NCBI GenBank assembly: GCA_030424595.1
Contig: JAUHWG010000002.1
Span: 248,001 to 312,000 of the forward strand
Length of the DNA: 64,000 nt
Reading direction: 5' to 3'
From: Polyangia bacterium
Lineage (GTDB): Bacteria > Myxococcota_A > Polyangia > Nannocystales > Nannocystaceae
A program made the translations under genes and the position numbers. Shown here piece by piece: positions 41,881-51,140 of the stretch (positions within the stretch are counted from its first letter, which is position 1; the number at the start of each line of letters is the position of its first letter). Under the pieces are notes generated by a model. The model worked only from the letters and a program-made list of their open reading frames with translations. It was not told the DNA's origin and ran no database searches.

Positions 41881-44177
41881 CGATCCGCGCGGCCCTTCAC
41901 ATTGCCGCGCGGGACGAACGGGCTCGGTCGCTCCGCCGACGGATCGACGAAATTCGAGCTGTCCAAGGCCTTCTCGGCCATCCTGCGCGCGATCGACGCG
42001 GCCTCCTCGCGGCTCTCGCAGAGCCCGCTTCGACACTCCACCTGGATCACGACGTCGGTCTTGGGCACGCCGAACACCAGCGCGTGGCCGGTCGTGGTCA
42101 AGGCGTAGAAACCACCGTCGGCGACGGTGTCGTCCGGCTCGGCGCCCTCATAGGCTGCGGCGAGCTCCGCCGTCGCGGCGGCGAGACCCTGCGCAGGTCG
42201 GAGCCAGGTCCAGACCGCCGCGCTGTAGTCGGAGCTCCGCGTGGTCCCCTCGAGGCGGATCCGGTCGTACTCGTAGCGCGACCGCGGCGGCGCAGGCTCG
42301 CTCTCGTCCCAGCCGTCGCCCACGTCGCTCCCGACGATCATCTCGCTGAGCGCTCGCCGGTCCCGCGCAGCCTCCGGGACCCGATCGATGATCGACTTCG
42401 CCAAGGTCAGCGCGTCCGAGTCCGCGACGCAGCGTCGACGACCGCACTCGAGGACGAAGACCACCCCGCTCGGATCGGCGTAGACCACCCCGGCGACCTC
42501 GTCGTCGCTGGTCAGCCAGGCGTCGCTCCCGAGATCGGGAGACGCCGCGGCCTCGCTCGGGTCCGCGATCAACGCCCGGATCGCGGCGTCGCGGACCAGG
42601 CCTTCGCCCTCGTCCGGCTGACGCCAGACCCGGATCCGCACCGTATCGGCGCGGCTCTCCGGGTCGCCCTTGGTCCGCGTGTAGCTCCGCTCAAAGAAGC
42701 GCTCGGGGCTCCGGCTCGTCCAGTGCTGCGAGTATCGCAGCGCTCGATCCCCCTCGAGGAGCTGGCGTGCGTCCTGCTCGCGGTTGTGGCCGAAGGCGTC
42801 GAGCACCCGGCCCAAACGCTCGACGACGTCGACCTTCTGGCGACAGGCCGCGGCGCCGCAGCGCATCCGCAGCACCGCGTCGGCCTCGGCGAGGTGGACC
42901 ACCGCGGTCAGCCCGAGGTCATCCTTCGCCAGGGTCATCGCCGTGACGGACTCTCCGGCGCGGAGCAGCCGCTCGCGCCGCTCTCCCTTGTTCTTCTCCT
43001 TGTGGTAGCGCTTCGATCGCTCGACGACGTCGGCGAAGGTCCGCTCTTCCCGCTCGCCGCCGAGGGCCGCCACGGCGCCACCGTAGATCGCCGCCGAGCC
43101 GAGCGCCGGTTGCCGCCAGACCTCGAGCTCGAGGTCCAAGCTCGGCGAGCGATGGTCCGCCTTGTAGACCACGTGGTCGTAGCTAGGATCCTCGAGCAGG
43201 CTGCTCTCGGGGCGCACCAGCGAGAAGAGCCGCTCGCTGGTCAGATCCCGGAGATCCTTGATCGTCAGGAGGCCGTCGGCGTTGACCGCCTCGACCGTCC
43301 GCGTCCAGGCCAGGCTGTCATGGCTCTGGTTGCGGTTGTCGCCCATCACCAGCAGATGGCCCTCAGGGACCGTCCACTCGCCCTTTCGCCGCTGCACGCC
43401 GAGGCGCGCGTCGCCGGTCATGTAGCGGACGACGTGGACCCGACCGTCGAGCGTCTCTTCGTAGAGCGCGCAGTTCGGGACCACCCGCTCGCCGGTCTCG
43501 TCGTAGCAGGACTCCGCGAGCTTGTTGCGCTCCAGGACCTCGAACTCGTCCTCCCCCGCCCGCTTGATCGACACCTTGTCGCCGTCGACCGCGATCGTGT
43601 CGCCCTCGAGGCCCATCACCCGCTTGATGAAGTCCTCGCGCTCGTCGATCGGGTAGCGGAAGACCATCACGTCGCCGCGCTCGATCTCGCCGAGGCTCTC
43701 GCCCACCACCGTGTTGGTGAAGGGGATCTGGATCCCGTAGACGAACTTGTTGACGAAGATGTGATCCCCGGCGCGCAGCGTCGGCATCATCGATCCGCTC
43801 GGGATCTTGAAGGGCTCGTAGACGCAGGAGCGGAGGCCTAGGGCGACGAGCACCGCGACCGTGATGTTCTCAAAGGTCTCCCGCAGCGCGCTCTTGCGGG
43901 CGAAGGAGGCGTGGGTGTGCAGGAGCTCGTCGAGCTCCTCGGTCGCCCCCTCGAGCGGGCCCCACTCCTTCGCTTCGCGGAGCCGCTCGACCTCTGCGAG
44001 CGAGCTATGGATCGCCTCCGCGGGCGCCTTGGCGATCCGAGACGCGTGCTTCTTCAGGATCCGCCGGGCCTCCTTGCTCAGGATGGCCGCAGCCGCCCGT
44101 ACCTGCCGCTGGTTGCGCGGACGCTCCGCGGAGCGCTCCTTGGCCGGGTCTTGGTCCTGCTCCTGCTCGTCGGCCAC
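41838..44177 (-). CDS. lepB: Signal peptidase I with ~450-residue C-terminal extension
   Basis: 779 residues, against ~250-330 for ordinary signal peptidases. A charged cytosolic ~100-residue N-terminus is followed by a membrane helix (ITVAVLVALGLRS) and the S26 domain: catalytic Ser in PSGSMMPTL (S129), Lys in DFIKRVMGLEGD (K185) and box E GDNRNQSHDS (279-288). It cleaves leader peptides of exported proteins. Residues ~330-779 form an extracytoplasmic extension with two RLWRQP-like/VxVWRQP blocks and two Cys pairs (MRCGAAAC, LECGRRRC), looking internally repeated; no family recognised. The last ~15 residues are coded by tandem repeats. It lies 29 bp downstream of lepA, the classic gene order. 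Confidence 0.9.
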   Translation of the reverse strand: MADEQEQDQDPAKERSAERPRNQRQVRAAAAILSKEARRILKKHASRIAKAPAEAIHSSLAEVERLREAKEWGPLEGATEELDELLHTHASFARKSALRETFENITVAVLVALGLRSCVYEPFKIPSGSMMPTLRAGDHIFVNKFVYGIQIPFTNTVVGESLGEIERGDVMVFRYPIDEREDFIKRVMGLEGDTIAVDGDKVSIKRAGEDEFEVLERNKLAESCYDETGERVVPNCALYEETLDGRVHVVRYMTGDARLGVQRRKGEWTVPEGHLLVMGDNRNQSHDSLAWTRTVEAVNADGLLTIKDLRDLTSERLFSLVRPESSLLEDPSYDHVVYKADHRSPSLDLELEVWRQPALGSAAIYGGAVAALGGEREERTFADVVERSKRYHKEKNKGERRERLLRAGESVTAMTLAKDDLGLTAVVHLAEADAVLRMRCGAAACRQKVDVVERLGRVLDAFGHNREQDARQLLEGDRALRYSQHWTSRSPERFFERSYTRTKGDPESRADTVRIRVWRQPDEGEGLVRDAAIRALIADPSEAAASPDLGSDAWLTSDDEVAGVVYADPSGVVFVLECGRRRCVADSDALTLAKSIIDRVPEAARDRRALSEMIVGSDVGDGWDESEPAPPRSRYEYDRIRLEGTTRSSDYSAAVWTWLRPAQGLAAATAELAAAYEGAEPDDTVADGGFYALTTTGHALVFGVPKTDVVIQVECRSGLCESREEAASIARRMAEKALDSSNFVDPSAERPSPFVPRGNVKGRADRIWLPFRRFWLPIR

Positions 44178-44206
44178 GCGCTACCCCTGAATTCCCTTGC
44201 GGCCCA

Positions 44207-46030
44207 TCAGTCGAGCTTGAGGATCGCATGGAACGCGCCCTGCGGGATCTCGACGTTGCCGACCGCTTTTAGACGCTTCTTGCCGCGCTTCTGTTTCTCG
44301 AGGAGCTTGCGCTTGCGGGAGATATCGCCGCCGTAGCACTTCGCGAGGACGTTCTTGCGCAGCGCCTTGACCGTCGTCCGAGCGATGATCTTGGCGCCGA
44401 TCGCCGCCTGGATCGCGACCTCAAACTGCTGCTGCGGGATCTCTTCCTTCATCTTGACGCAGAGATCGCGACCGCGGGCGAAGGAATTGCCCCGGTGGGT
44501 GATGAGCGAGAGCGCGTCGACCCGCTCGCCGTTGACCAGGAGGTCGACCCGGACGAGGTCCGCTCGCTCGAGCTCGCCCATCTCGTAGTCGAGGCTGGCG
44601 TAGCCGCGCGAGATGCTCTTGAGCTGGTCGTAGAAGCCGAAGACGATCTCGCCGAGCGGCATCTTGTAGGTGATGTAGACCCGCTTCGGGCTCGGGTACT
44701 TGAGATCTGTCTGGACCCCGCGCCGATCCTGGCAGAGCTTCATGACCACCCCGAGGTGCTCCTCGGGGAGCTGGATCCGCGCCGACACGGTCGGCTCCTC
44801 GATGTAGTCGATCGCGCCCGGCTCCGGCATCTTCGCCGGGTTGTCGATGATCAGGACCTCGCCGTCCTTGGTCTTCACCCGGTACTTCACGCTCGGCGCG
44901 GTGGTGATGATGTCGAGGTCGTACTCCCGCTCGATCCGCTCCTGGATGATCTCCATGTGGAGGAGGCCGAGGAAGCCGAGGCGAAAGCCGAAGCCCAGCG
45001 CGACCGATGACTCGGGCTCCCAGGTCAGGCTCGCGTCGCTCAGCGAGAGCTTGATCAGCGCCTCGCGCAGCGCCGGATAGTCGCCGTTGTCGGAGGAGAA
45101 GACCCCGGCGAAGACCATCGGCTGGACGACCTTGAACCCCGGCAGACGCTCGACCTTGACCGCCGCGGGGGCGATCGTGTCGCCGACCTTGGAGTCCGCG
45201 ACCTCCTTGATGTTGGCCGTGAGGTAGCCGACCTCGCCAGCCGCCAGCTCCGGGTACGAGACCGCGTCTGGGGCGAAGGCGCCGACGTCGAGCACCTCGT
45301 AGGTCTTGTCGGTCGCCATCATCCGGATCCGGTCGCCGACCCTCATCCGCCCGTCCATGACCCGGATGATCGAGATGACCCCGCGGTAGGCGTCCCACCA
45401 GGAGTCGACGATCAACGCCCGCAGGGGCGCGTCGCGATCGCCCTTCGACGCCGGGATCCGATCGACGATCGCGTCGAGCAGCGCGCTGACGCCGATCCCC
45501 GTCTTCGCCGAGACCAGGAGCGCATCCTGGGTGTCGAGGCCGATCGTCTCCTCGATGTCCTCGCAGACCTTGAGCACGTCTGCGCTCGGCAGATCGATCT
45601 TGTTGATCACGGGGATGATCTCGAGGTTGGCGTCGAGCGCCATGTAGACGTTCGCGAGGGTCTGGGCCTCCACCCCCTGGGTCGCGTCGACCACCAGGAG
45701 GGCGCCCTCACAGGCGGCGAGCGAGCGCGAGACCTCGTAGCCGAAGTCGACGTGCCCGGGCGTATCGATCAGGTTGAGCTGATACTCGATCCCGTCCTTG
45801 GTGTAGGTCATGCGGACGGCTTGCGCCTTGATCGTGATCCCACGCTCGCGCTCGATGTCCATCCGGTCGAGGTACTGGGCGGTCTTGTCGCGCTCGCCGA
45901 GGAGACCTGTCTCCTCCATCAGGCGATCGGCGAGGGTGCTCTTCCCGTGATCGATGTGGGCGATGATGCAGAAGGAGCGAGTTCTCTCCTGCGGAGGGGA
46001 CACGGACTCGGTCTTTGACTTCTGGCTCAT
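44207..46030 (-). CDS. lepA: Elongation factor 4 (LepA), back-translocating GTPase
   Basis: 607 residues from the ATG at 46030; the open frame extends upstream but [20 protein letters not shown] leads straight into the GTPase. G1 [11 protein letters not shown]3 DTPGHVDF and G4 NKIDLP are intact; the EF4-specific C-terminus ([35 protein letters not shown] region) is complete. The length is that of the family. LepA is a ribosome-associated GTPase that acts on stalled or misassembled ribosomes. It is upstream of lepB in one transcription unit. Confidence 0.97.
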   Translation of the reverse strand: MSQKSKTESVSPPQERTRSFCIIAHIDHGKSTLADRLMEETGLLGERDKTAQYLDRMDIERERGITIKAQAVRMTYTKDGIEYQLNLIDTPGHVDFGYEVSRSLAACEGALLVVDATQGVEAQTLANVYMALDANLEIIPVINKIDLPSADVLKVCEDIEETIGLDTQDALLVSAKTGIGVSALLDAIVDRIPASKGDRDAPLRALIVDSWWDAYRGVISIIRVMDGRMRVGDRIRMMATDKTYEVLDVGAFAPDAVSYPELAAGEVGYLTANIKEVADSKVGDTIAPAAVKVERLPGFKVVQPMVFAGVFSSDNGDYPALREALIKLSLSDASLTWEPESSVALGFGFRLGFLGLLHMEIIQERIEREYDLDIITTAPSVKYRVKTKDGEVLIIDNPAKMPEPGAIDYIEEPTVSARIQLPEEHLGVVMKLCQDRRGVQTDLKYPSPKRVYITYKMPLGEIVFGFYDQLKSISRGYASLDYEMGELERADLVRVDLLVNGERVDALSLITHRGNSFARGRDLCVKMKEEIPQQQFEVAIQAAIGAKIIARTTVKALRKNVLAKCYGGDISRKRKLLEKQKRGKKRLKAVGNVEIPQGAFHAILKLD

Positions 46031-46271
46031 GGCGTCGATCTGGCGTCTCTTCGCGAGCGCGGCCGCGGGGGCCTGGGCGCTGGCGCGAATGCCTACCACA
46101 AGCGCGAGCCAGGTCGAAACTCCGCCGACGGCGACAGGCGGAGCCCGCGGCGACGGCCCCAAAGCCCGGCGAGCTCCAGGTCGTGGATACAGGGCGGCTT
46201 GTGCGCGTTCTCGCGCGATCCCCCTCCCCTACCTTTGCCAGAGAGGCAATGGAGCGGAGATGGAGAGCTGG

Positions 46272-46277
46272 TAGAGT
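46272..46277 (+). promoter_or_regulatory. -10 box TAGAGT for a leaderless transcript
   Basis: TAGAGT is followed by CCTCCT and the GTG start at 46284, i.e. 6 nt. The same hexamer precedes the DPF-protein gene. No -35 box recognised. Confidence 0.4.
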
Positions 46278-46283
46278 CCTCCT

Positions 46284-47291
46284 GTGACCCGAACCGTCGC
46301 GCTCGTCGCCACCGTGCTCCTGGCCCTGCCGGGCTGCGCCGCGAAGAAGAAGCCTCCTCCCCCGAGCGAGCCCGAGCCCTCCGATCTCGCGAAGTTGACC
46401 CAGCCCCCGGGCGCCAAGAACCCGGCGATGCGGCTCCTCGCGGTCGACGCCACCCGCTGCGACCCGAGCGGAAAGCACACCCAGCAGGAGGATCTCAACC
46501 ACGACGGCCGAGCCGACATGATCACGTTGACGATCAAGGGGAGCGGGACCGACAGCGGCAAGGTCAGCTGCAAACAGGGCGACCTCAACCACGACGGCCT
46601 GCTCGACGCCTACATCCACTACAGCACCCGCGGCGACGTCGTCCGCGAGCAGTTCGACCTCGACCACGACGGTCGCCTCGATCTGGGGCGCTACTACGAA
46701 GAGGGGTCGCTCGTCCTCGACGAGCAGGATCTCAACCACGACGGCTATGTCGACGCCTGGCGCCGCTACGACAAGGGCAGGCTCATCCGCGTCGACGTCG
46801 ATCGCGACCACGACGGTCGCCCGGATCAGTTCTCCTTCTTCGTCGCCGGGAGCATCGATCGCGTCGGCTACGACACCAGCGGCGACGGCAAGGTCGACCG
46901 CTGGGACCAGGACATCGCCCGCCGGACCAAGGACGCGCTCGAGGCCCGGCGCCAGCTCTCCAAGGCCGACGAGGCCGAGTACGTCGATGAGGTGGAGGGT
47001 GAGAAGACCGACGAGCCCAGCGAGGACTCCGAGGCCGCCTCCAGCAAGGCTGGCAAGACCGGCAAGTCCGCCAAGGACAAGCCCGCCAAGGGCAAGTCCG
47101 GCAAGGACAAGCCCGCCCAGGACAAGCCCGCCAAGGGCAAGTCCGGCAAGGATCCAGGCGAAACGGCCAAATCCGGGGCCAAGAAGCCCGCAGCGCCCAA
47201 GGACGACAGCGCGAGCGCGCCCTCAGGGGCCGACAAGGCGCCGAAGGGCGCAGACGCGGACACCCCGGTCGCCAAGCCCAAGGGGAAGTAG
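46284..47291 (+). CDS. Lipoprotein with EF-hand-like repeats and Lys-rich tail
   Basis: 335 residues from a GTG. Signal peptide with lipobox (LLALPGC). Residues ~70-205 carry six calcium-loop-like repeats at ~20-25-residue spacing: DLNHDGRADM, DLNHDGLLDAY, DLDHDGRLDLG, DLNHDGYVDAW, DRDHDGRPDQF, DTSGDGKVDRW. The last ~90 residues are Lys/Pro/Ala/Gly-rich (KDKPAKGKSGKDKPAQ and repeats), as in histone-H1-like tails; on a lipoprotein such a polycation could bind polyanions of the surface or matrix. Divergent from lepA. Confidence 0.7.
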   Translation: MTRTVALVATVLLALPGCAAKKKPPPPSEPEPSDLAKLTQPPGAKNPAMRLLAVDATRCDPSGKHTQQEDLNHDGRADMITLTIKGSGTDSGKVSCKQGDLNHDGLLDAYIHYSTRGDVVREQFDLDHDGRLDLGRYYEEGSLVLDEQDLNHDGYVDAWRRYDKGRLIRVDVDRDHDGRPDQFSFFVAGSIDRVGYDTSGDGKVDRWDQDIARRTKDALEARRQLSKADEAEYVDEVEGEKTDEPSEDSEAASSKAGKTGKSAKDKPAKGKSGKDKPAQDKPAKGKSGKDPGETAKSGAKKPAAPKDDSASAPSGADKAPKGADADTPVAKPKGK

Positions 47292-47377
47292 CGCCCGCAG
47301 GTGACGTGCGCGAACGGACGTGCGAGCTCCCCCGCCTCGGGCCACCTCAGAGCTTGGGCGCCCGCCCCGCTCTACGC

Positions 47378-47383
47378 TACCCT
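47378..47383 (+). promoter_or_regulatory. -10 box TACCCT for a leaderless transcript
   Basis: TACCCT, GGGCCG, ATG (47390). TTGGGC at 47354-47359 is a possible -35 at 18-bp spacing. The identical TACCCT-N6-ATG arrangement occurs at 60774. Confidence 0.45.
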
Positions 47384-47389
47384 GGGCCG

Positions 47390-47773
47390 ATGAAAGCCGA
47401 GGACCAGATCGACGAGGCTGAAACGGTGCTCCCGGGCGGCGAGCCGAGCGTCGTCGACTTTGACGACTACGGCCCTCCCTTTGAGGGCCGCTCCTTCGGC
47501 GGCGAATTCGTCTGGGCCGACGCTCCCGGCTTCACCGCCAAGATCCTGCGGGTCCGCCCCGGCGAGATCGTCATCGTCTCGACCCGCGGTCGGACCGACA
47601 TGGTCGCGATGCTCACCGGAGGTCGTGGCGCCCTCGAGATCCGCGACGGCGACAACATCGATCGCGTCGAGCTGATGCCCGCTTCGCCGGTGAAGATCGA
47701 GCCGGGGCCGGACTATCGGCTGATCGCGCTCACCGACGTCGAGCTGATGACGATCTACAGCCGCGCCACGTAG
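47390..47773 (+). CDS. Small cupin-like protein
   Basis: 127 residues from the ATG at 47390 (the frame is open to 47306). No signal peptide, so cytosolic. The sequence looks like a single beta-barrel: EFVWADAPGFTAKILRVRPGEIVIVSTRGRTDMVAMLTGGRGALEIRDGDN, ending in LIALTDVELMTIYSR, the pattern of a cupin with a PGE turn. The histidines of metal-binding cupins are absent, so it may bind a small ligand without metal. Function unknown. Confidence 0.6.
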   Translation: MKAEDQIDEAETVLPGGEPSVVDFDDYGPPFEGRSFGGEFVWADAPGFTAKILRVRPGEIVIVSTRGRTDMVAMLTGGRGALEIRDGDNIDRVELMPASPVKIEPGPDYRLIALTDVELMTIYSRAT

Positions 47774-47824
47774 CGTCCCCGGCGAGTTCATCGTCAGCGA
47801 GGTCGGACATCTGCGGACGGTGCA

Positions 47825-47921
47825 GACAGGGCCTTCTAGACAGGTCCTTTTGGGCAGGGTCTTTTAGACAGGACCTTCTAGACAGGGCCTTCTAGACAGG
47901 GCCTTCTAGACAGACCATCTA
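47825..47921. repeat. 14-bp tandem repeat, six and a half copies
   Basis: Consecutive units of GACAGGGCCTTCTA at 47825, 47839, 47853, 47867, 47881 and 47895, then GACAGACCATCTA. Units 5 and 6 are identical. It lies in the convergent gap between the cupin-like gene and the cytochrome gene; each junction creates CTAGAC. Confidence 0.9.
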
Positions 47922-48009
47922 CTCTGCCTTGGCTCCGATCTGTCAGAGCGAACGGTGTCCCCTGGGACGCCGCCCCTCGGCTCAGCATTCGCGCCCTGGG
48001 CCGCCGCCA

Positions 48010-48044
48010 GAGTGCGCGCGGGACCTCTCGCGACGGCCTCCTAG
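48010..48044. repeat. Possible end of a palindromic repeat copy
   Basis: GCGCGGGACCTCTCGCGACGGCCTCCTAG resembles GCGCGGGACTTTTGCCACGGGCTGCTAG (8743-8770). Its CTAG contains the cytochrome stop codon. Confidence 0.4.
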
Positions 48045-49378
48045 AGGCAGTCGTTGCGCGGGTCCCCCGGAGCATGGCACTTAAGACAGACTCGGTGGTT
48101 ACGGGCCGCGAGCGCCTGACATCGGACGGAGCCGCCAAAGCCGACCCCATGAGGGCTCGACCCGAGCCCCGGCCGCGGCCCCGCGGTCGTCGCGTGGCAG
48201 GCCAGGCAGGAGTCCTCGGTGTGGCAGCTCGCGCAGGCCGTGATGTTGCGCTGGGCCGCGAAAGCGTGGGTCTGCGGGGTCCCTGGCGGGCCCGCGAAGT
48301 CGGCCGGGTGAAAGCGCATCGACGAGCCGACGCCGCCGCTGGCGTCCGGGCCCTCGCCCAGGCCTAGGCGCTGATGGCAGGCCATGCACTCGGTCTGGAC
48401 CCGGTGACAGCTCTGGCAGTCCTGGGTCCCGGCGCGGGCGTCGAGCCCGTGGGTCGTCATGTAGTCGGCTGCGTGGATCCGCATCGGCCTCACCGCGCCG
48501 GTGTGGCAGTCGAGGCACTCGCTCTGGGTGTGGCACTGGGCGCAGAGGCTCGGGTTCGCCTTGGCGATCCCGCGGTGGTCCTCGACGAAGTTGAGGTCGT
48601 GCGCAGCCCCCCATGAGCTCGGCCCCTTGGGCACGAGCATCGGCGAGGTGCGGTCGATGTGATCGCGGGTCAGGAGGCGGCCGTCGCTCTGCGCCGGATG
48701 ACAGGTGGCGCAGCGGTTGGAGGCCTTGACCCCGTCATGGCAGGTCAGGCAGCTCGCCTCGCTCGGGAGCTGGAGCACGGTCGCGAGGCGGACCCGGCTC
48801 ATGTCTCCATGGCAGGAGGTGCAGGTCGCCCCGCGGGCGAGGTGCGCCTTGTGGTCAAAGTGGAGGTTGGGCCGCGGGGCCTGGAGCGTCGCCGTCACCC
48901 GACCCTCGGCCGCGCGGGTGTGGCACAGCTCGCACTGGGCGATCGAGCCGGTCGCCCGCGGGTGCTGAGCCCCGTGGCAGCCGTCGCAGCTGACCCCGCG
49001 CGGGAAATTGTTGTCGGCGCTCTTGGTGCTCTCGCGGATCCCCGTGTGGCAGCGCTCGCAGGCGATCTTCGCGGCGATGTGCTTGCTGTGCTGAAAGCTC
49101 AGCGGGATCTCCTGCTTGGGGTAGACCGCGGAGCCGAGCGAGCGCGGACCGAAGACCCCCAGCGTCGCGGTCAGCTCATGACCGTCGGCCTGGGCCTCGG
49201 CGCCGACAAGATCAGCCAGCGCCCCGAAGCCGCCGAAGAGGCCGCCACCGACGAGCCCGCCTGCGATCCCGACGACGACGAGGAGCACCGCGAGAACGAT
49301 CCCTACGCCGCTCCCGACACCGCTCCCTGGCGGTCGCCCGGGCGCTCCCGGCGTGGCGTTGGCTCGGCGCTCGCTCAT
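48041..49378 (-). CDS. Membrane-anchored 13-haem c-type cytochrome
   Basis: 445 residues from the ATG at 49378, which overlaps the barrel gene's stop (ATGA). An N-terminal hydrophobic segment (VGIVLAVLLVVVGIAGGLVGGGLF) is a signal anchor. Thirteen CxxCH motifs follow (CERCH, CDGCH, CELCH, CTSCH, CLTCH, CATCH, CAQCH, CLDCH, CQSCH, CMACH, CASCH, CLACH, CLKCH), with many extra His (FQHSKHI, LHFDHKAHL) as distal ligands. Close packing of haems would make an electron wire. Coupling to an outer-membrane barrel suggests a transmembrane electron conduit like the MtrAB type. Confidence 0.9.
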   Translation of the reverse strand: MSERRANATPGAPGRPPGSGVGSGVGIVLAVLLVVVGIAGGLVGGGLFGGFGALADLVGAEAQADGHELTATLGVFGPRSLGSAVYPKQEIPLSFQHSKHIAAKIACERCHTGIRESTKSADNNFPRGVSCDGCHGAQHPRATGSIAQCELCHTRAAEGRVTATLQAPRPNLHFDHKAHLARGATCTSCHGDMSRVRLATVLQLPSEASCLTCHDGVKASNRCATCHPAQSDGRLLTRDHIDRTSPMLVPKGPSSWGAAHDLNFVEDHRGIAKANPSLCAQCHTQSECLDCHTGAVRPMRIHAADYMTTHGLDARAGTQDCQSCHRVQTECMACHQRLGLGEGPDASGGVGSSMRFHPADFAGPPGTPQTHAFAAQRNITACASCHTEDSCLACHATTAGPRPGLGSSPHGVGFGGSVRCQALAARNHRVCLKCHAPGDPRNDCL

Positions 49379-51009
49379 CGTTGCATGCTCGTCCGCAGGG
49401 ACCAGTCGACGGTTAGGCTCGCGAGGAGCCGCAGCGCCGAGGTGTAGTAGTTGGTGATCAGCTCTTCGCCGAGGAGGTTGAGGTGGATCCCCCGCCACAG
49501 TTGCACATTCAGCCCCGCCTGGAGGGCGAAGGAGTACCCCCGGCGGGCGTGGGAGATCTCGTCCTGAAAGTAGACGCCGTAGACGCGGCCGTCGATCGCC
49601 AGGCGGTTCCAGGCGACCATCGTCCGGGTGTCGAGGCTGCCGCCCGTGCGTAGCCCGCCCTCACCGCCGAGGGCGTAGCCGTCCGCGCGGAGGGCGAAGC
49701 GCGGGAGTCGATACGCCGCGGTCACGCCGCCGCCGACGCCGACCCGCACCGCGCGGGGCGGCTCTGTCCCGAGCTCGGAGGTCAACGAGTCGCGGAAGAT
49801 CCGATTTTGCGAGCGCGCCGCGAGGATCCAGCGCTGGTTCGGCCGCGACTCAAAGACGACCCGGACGTCCTCAAACGCCTCGTTGGTGAAGACGTTGAAG
49901 ATCGAGTCCAGATCAAACGCGGGGATCGTCCGGATGTAGAGGGCGCGGACGCTCTGCCGCGGGCCCATCGCCAGGTGGAGGCCTGCGCTCACATCGTCGA
50001 GGCGAGCGGTGCCGAGGTTGTAGCGGAGCGCGGTGTAGGGGGTGATCTGGCCCTTTGCCAGGCGGGCCGCGGCGCTCAGCGAGAGGATCTCCTGATCGAC
50101 CGCGCTCGCCAGCCCCTCGCCGCCGTCGTCGTCGGTCGTCTGGCGGTTGAGGCCGTGCGGCGTCCAGGTCCGACGGTAGGCCGCGCGGGCGTCGAGCCAG
50201 GAGATCCGATCGAGCGAGATGCCGGCGCCGATCATCGGCGAGAAGGCCCGGTCGCGGGCGGTGCCCGAGGTCCCGTCGGTCTCGAAGGTCGGGAAGCCGA
50301 AGAGCTGCGCTCCGTCGACCATCAGCCCGCCGAAGGCCTCGACCGCGAGGGGCACGACCGGCAGGTGGATCTTGGTCCAGGCGCCGTCGAAGGCGTAGAA
50401 GTCGAGGCCGCTCATCTCGAACTGACGACCGACGCGGACATCCGCGACGCCGCCGAGGTTCTGTCCCTCGAGATAGGCGAAGAGCACGTCGACTTGGCGG
50501 CCGTCGACGCTCTGCAGGCGCTGCGCCGCCGGGTCCTCCCCCTCGCGGAGGTAGGTGCCGAAGTCGTGGCGCAGGCGCATCGACGTCACCAGGTGGAGCT
50601 GGCCCTCCTCGAACGCTCGGTGGGCGTCGGTCGGCCGCTTCGGCGGCAGGAGGTTGTAGGCGCCGAGGTTGACGTACTGGACCAGGCGACGCCGGCTCAA
50701 GAGATCCGCGGAGTTCGGCACCCGGACCATGTAGGCCTCTCCGTAGGTCCGGCTCGTCACCCGAATCTCGGCGGCGGCAGACTCGTCCGCGACGAGAGAG
50801 ACCCCCGCCCCCAAGCTCAACGCGCAGACCCATCGCGCGGCGCGGGAGAGCGCGGACCGGTCGGGTCGACACGAGCAAACCGAAGGAGTCCAAGCTGAAG
50901 AGGTCGCCCGCTCCGGGGCGAGACTGTCCAGACGCTCTCGCGCGCTCTCCCCTGCCCTCGTCGGCCTCTCGCGCGCCGCCCGGTGCAGCGCGTCGTCGCG
51001 ACCTCGCAT
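49375..51009 (-). CDS. Outer-membrane beta-barrel partner of the multihaem cytochrome
   Basis: 544 residues from an ATG at 51009; the predicted signal (RAARWVCALSLGAGVSLVADESAAA) starts only ~55 residues in, so the start is uncertain. The mature protein has many amphipathic beta-strands: LRHDFGTYLREGEDP, VDVLFAYLEGQNLGGVADVRVGRQF, ITPYTALRYNLGTARL, and the end LRLLASLTVDWSLRTSMQR. Size and strand content fit a ~20-strand or larger barrel such as those sheathing decahaem cytochromes. It is translationally coupled to the 13-haem cytochrome, the main evidence for its role. The terminal residue is Arg rather than the usual aromatic. Confidence 0.75.
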   Translation of the reverse strand: MRGRDDALHRAARERPTRAGESARERLDSLAPERATSSAWTPSVCSCRPDRSALSRAARWVCALSLGAGVSLVADESAAAEIRVTSRTYGEAYMVRVPNSADLLSRRRLVQYVNLGAYNLLPPKRPTDAHRAFEEGQLHLVTSMRLRHDFGTYLREGEDPAAQRLQSVDGRQVDVLFAYLEGQNLGGVADVRVGRQFEMSGLDFYAFDGAWTKIHLPVVPLAVEAFGGLMVDGAQLFGFPTFETDGTSGTARDRAFSPMIGAGISLDRISWLDARAAYRRTWTPHGLNRQTTDDDGGEGLASAVDQEILSLSAAARLAKGQITPYTALRYNLGTARLDDVSAGLHLAMGPRQSVRALYIRTIPAFDLDSIFNVFTNEAFEDVRVVFESRPNQRWILAARSQNRIFRDSLTSELGTEPPRAVRVGVGGGVTAAYRLPRFALRADGYALGGEGGLRTGGSLDTRTMVAWNRLAIDGRVYGVYFQDEISHARRGYSFALQAGLNVQLWRGIHLNLLGEELITNYYTSALRLLASLTVDWSLRTSMQR

Positions 51010-51140
51010 GACGATCGCGCGAGGGCACACGGGGCGTTCGCCACCGCCTGCGAGGGGCTCAGCTGCGGTAGCTGCTCCTGCGCCCGACCGAGAACCGGCC
51101 GGGGGGCGAACGATTGCACCTGCGGGCATGAGCCGGCACC

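Noticed and set aside
41757..43841. 694-codon plus-strand frame
   Set aside because: Antisense to lepB, whose catalytic motifs are unambiguous.
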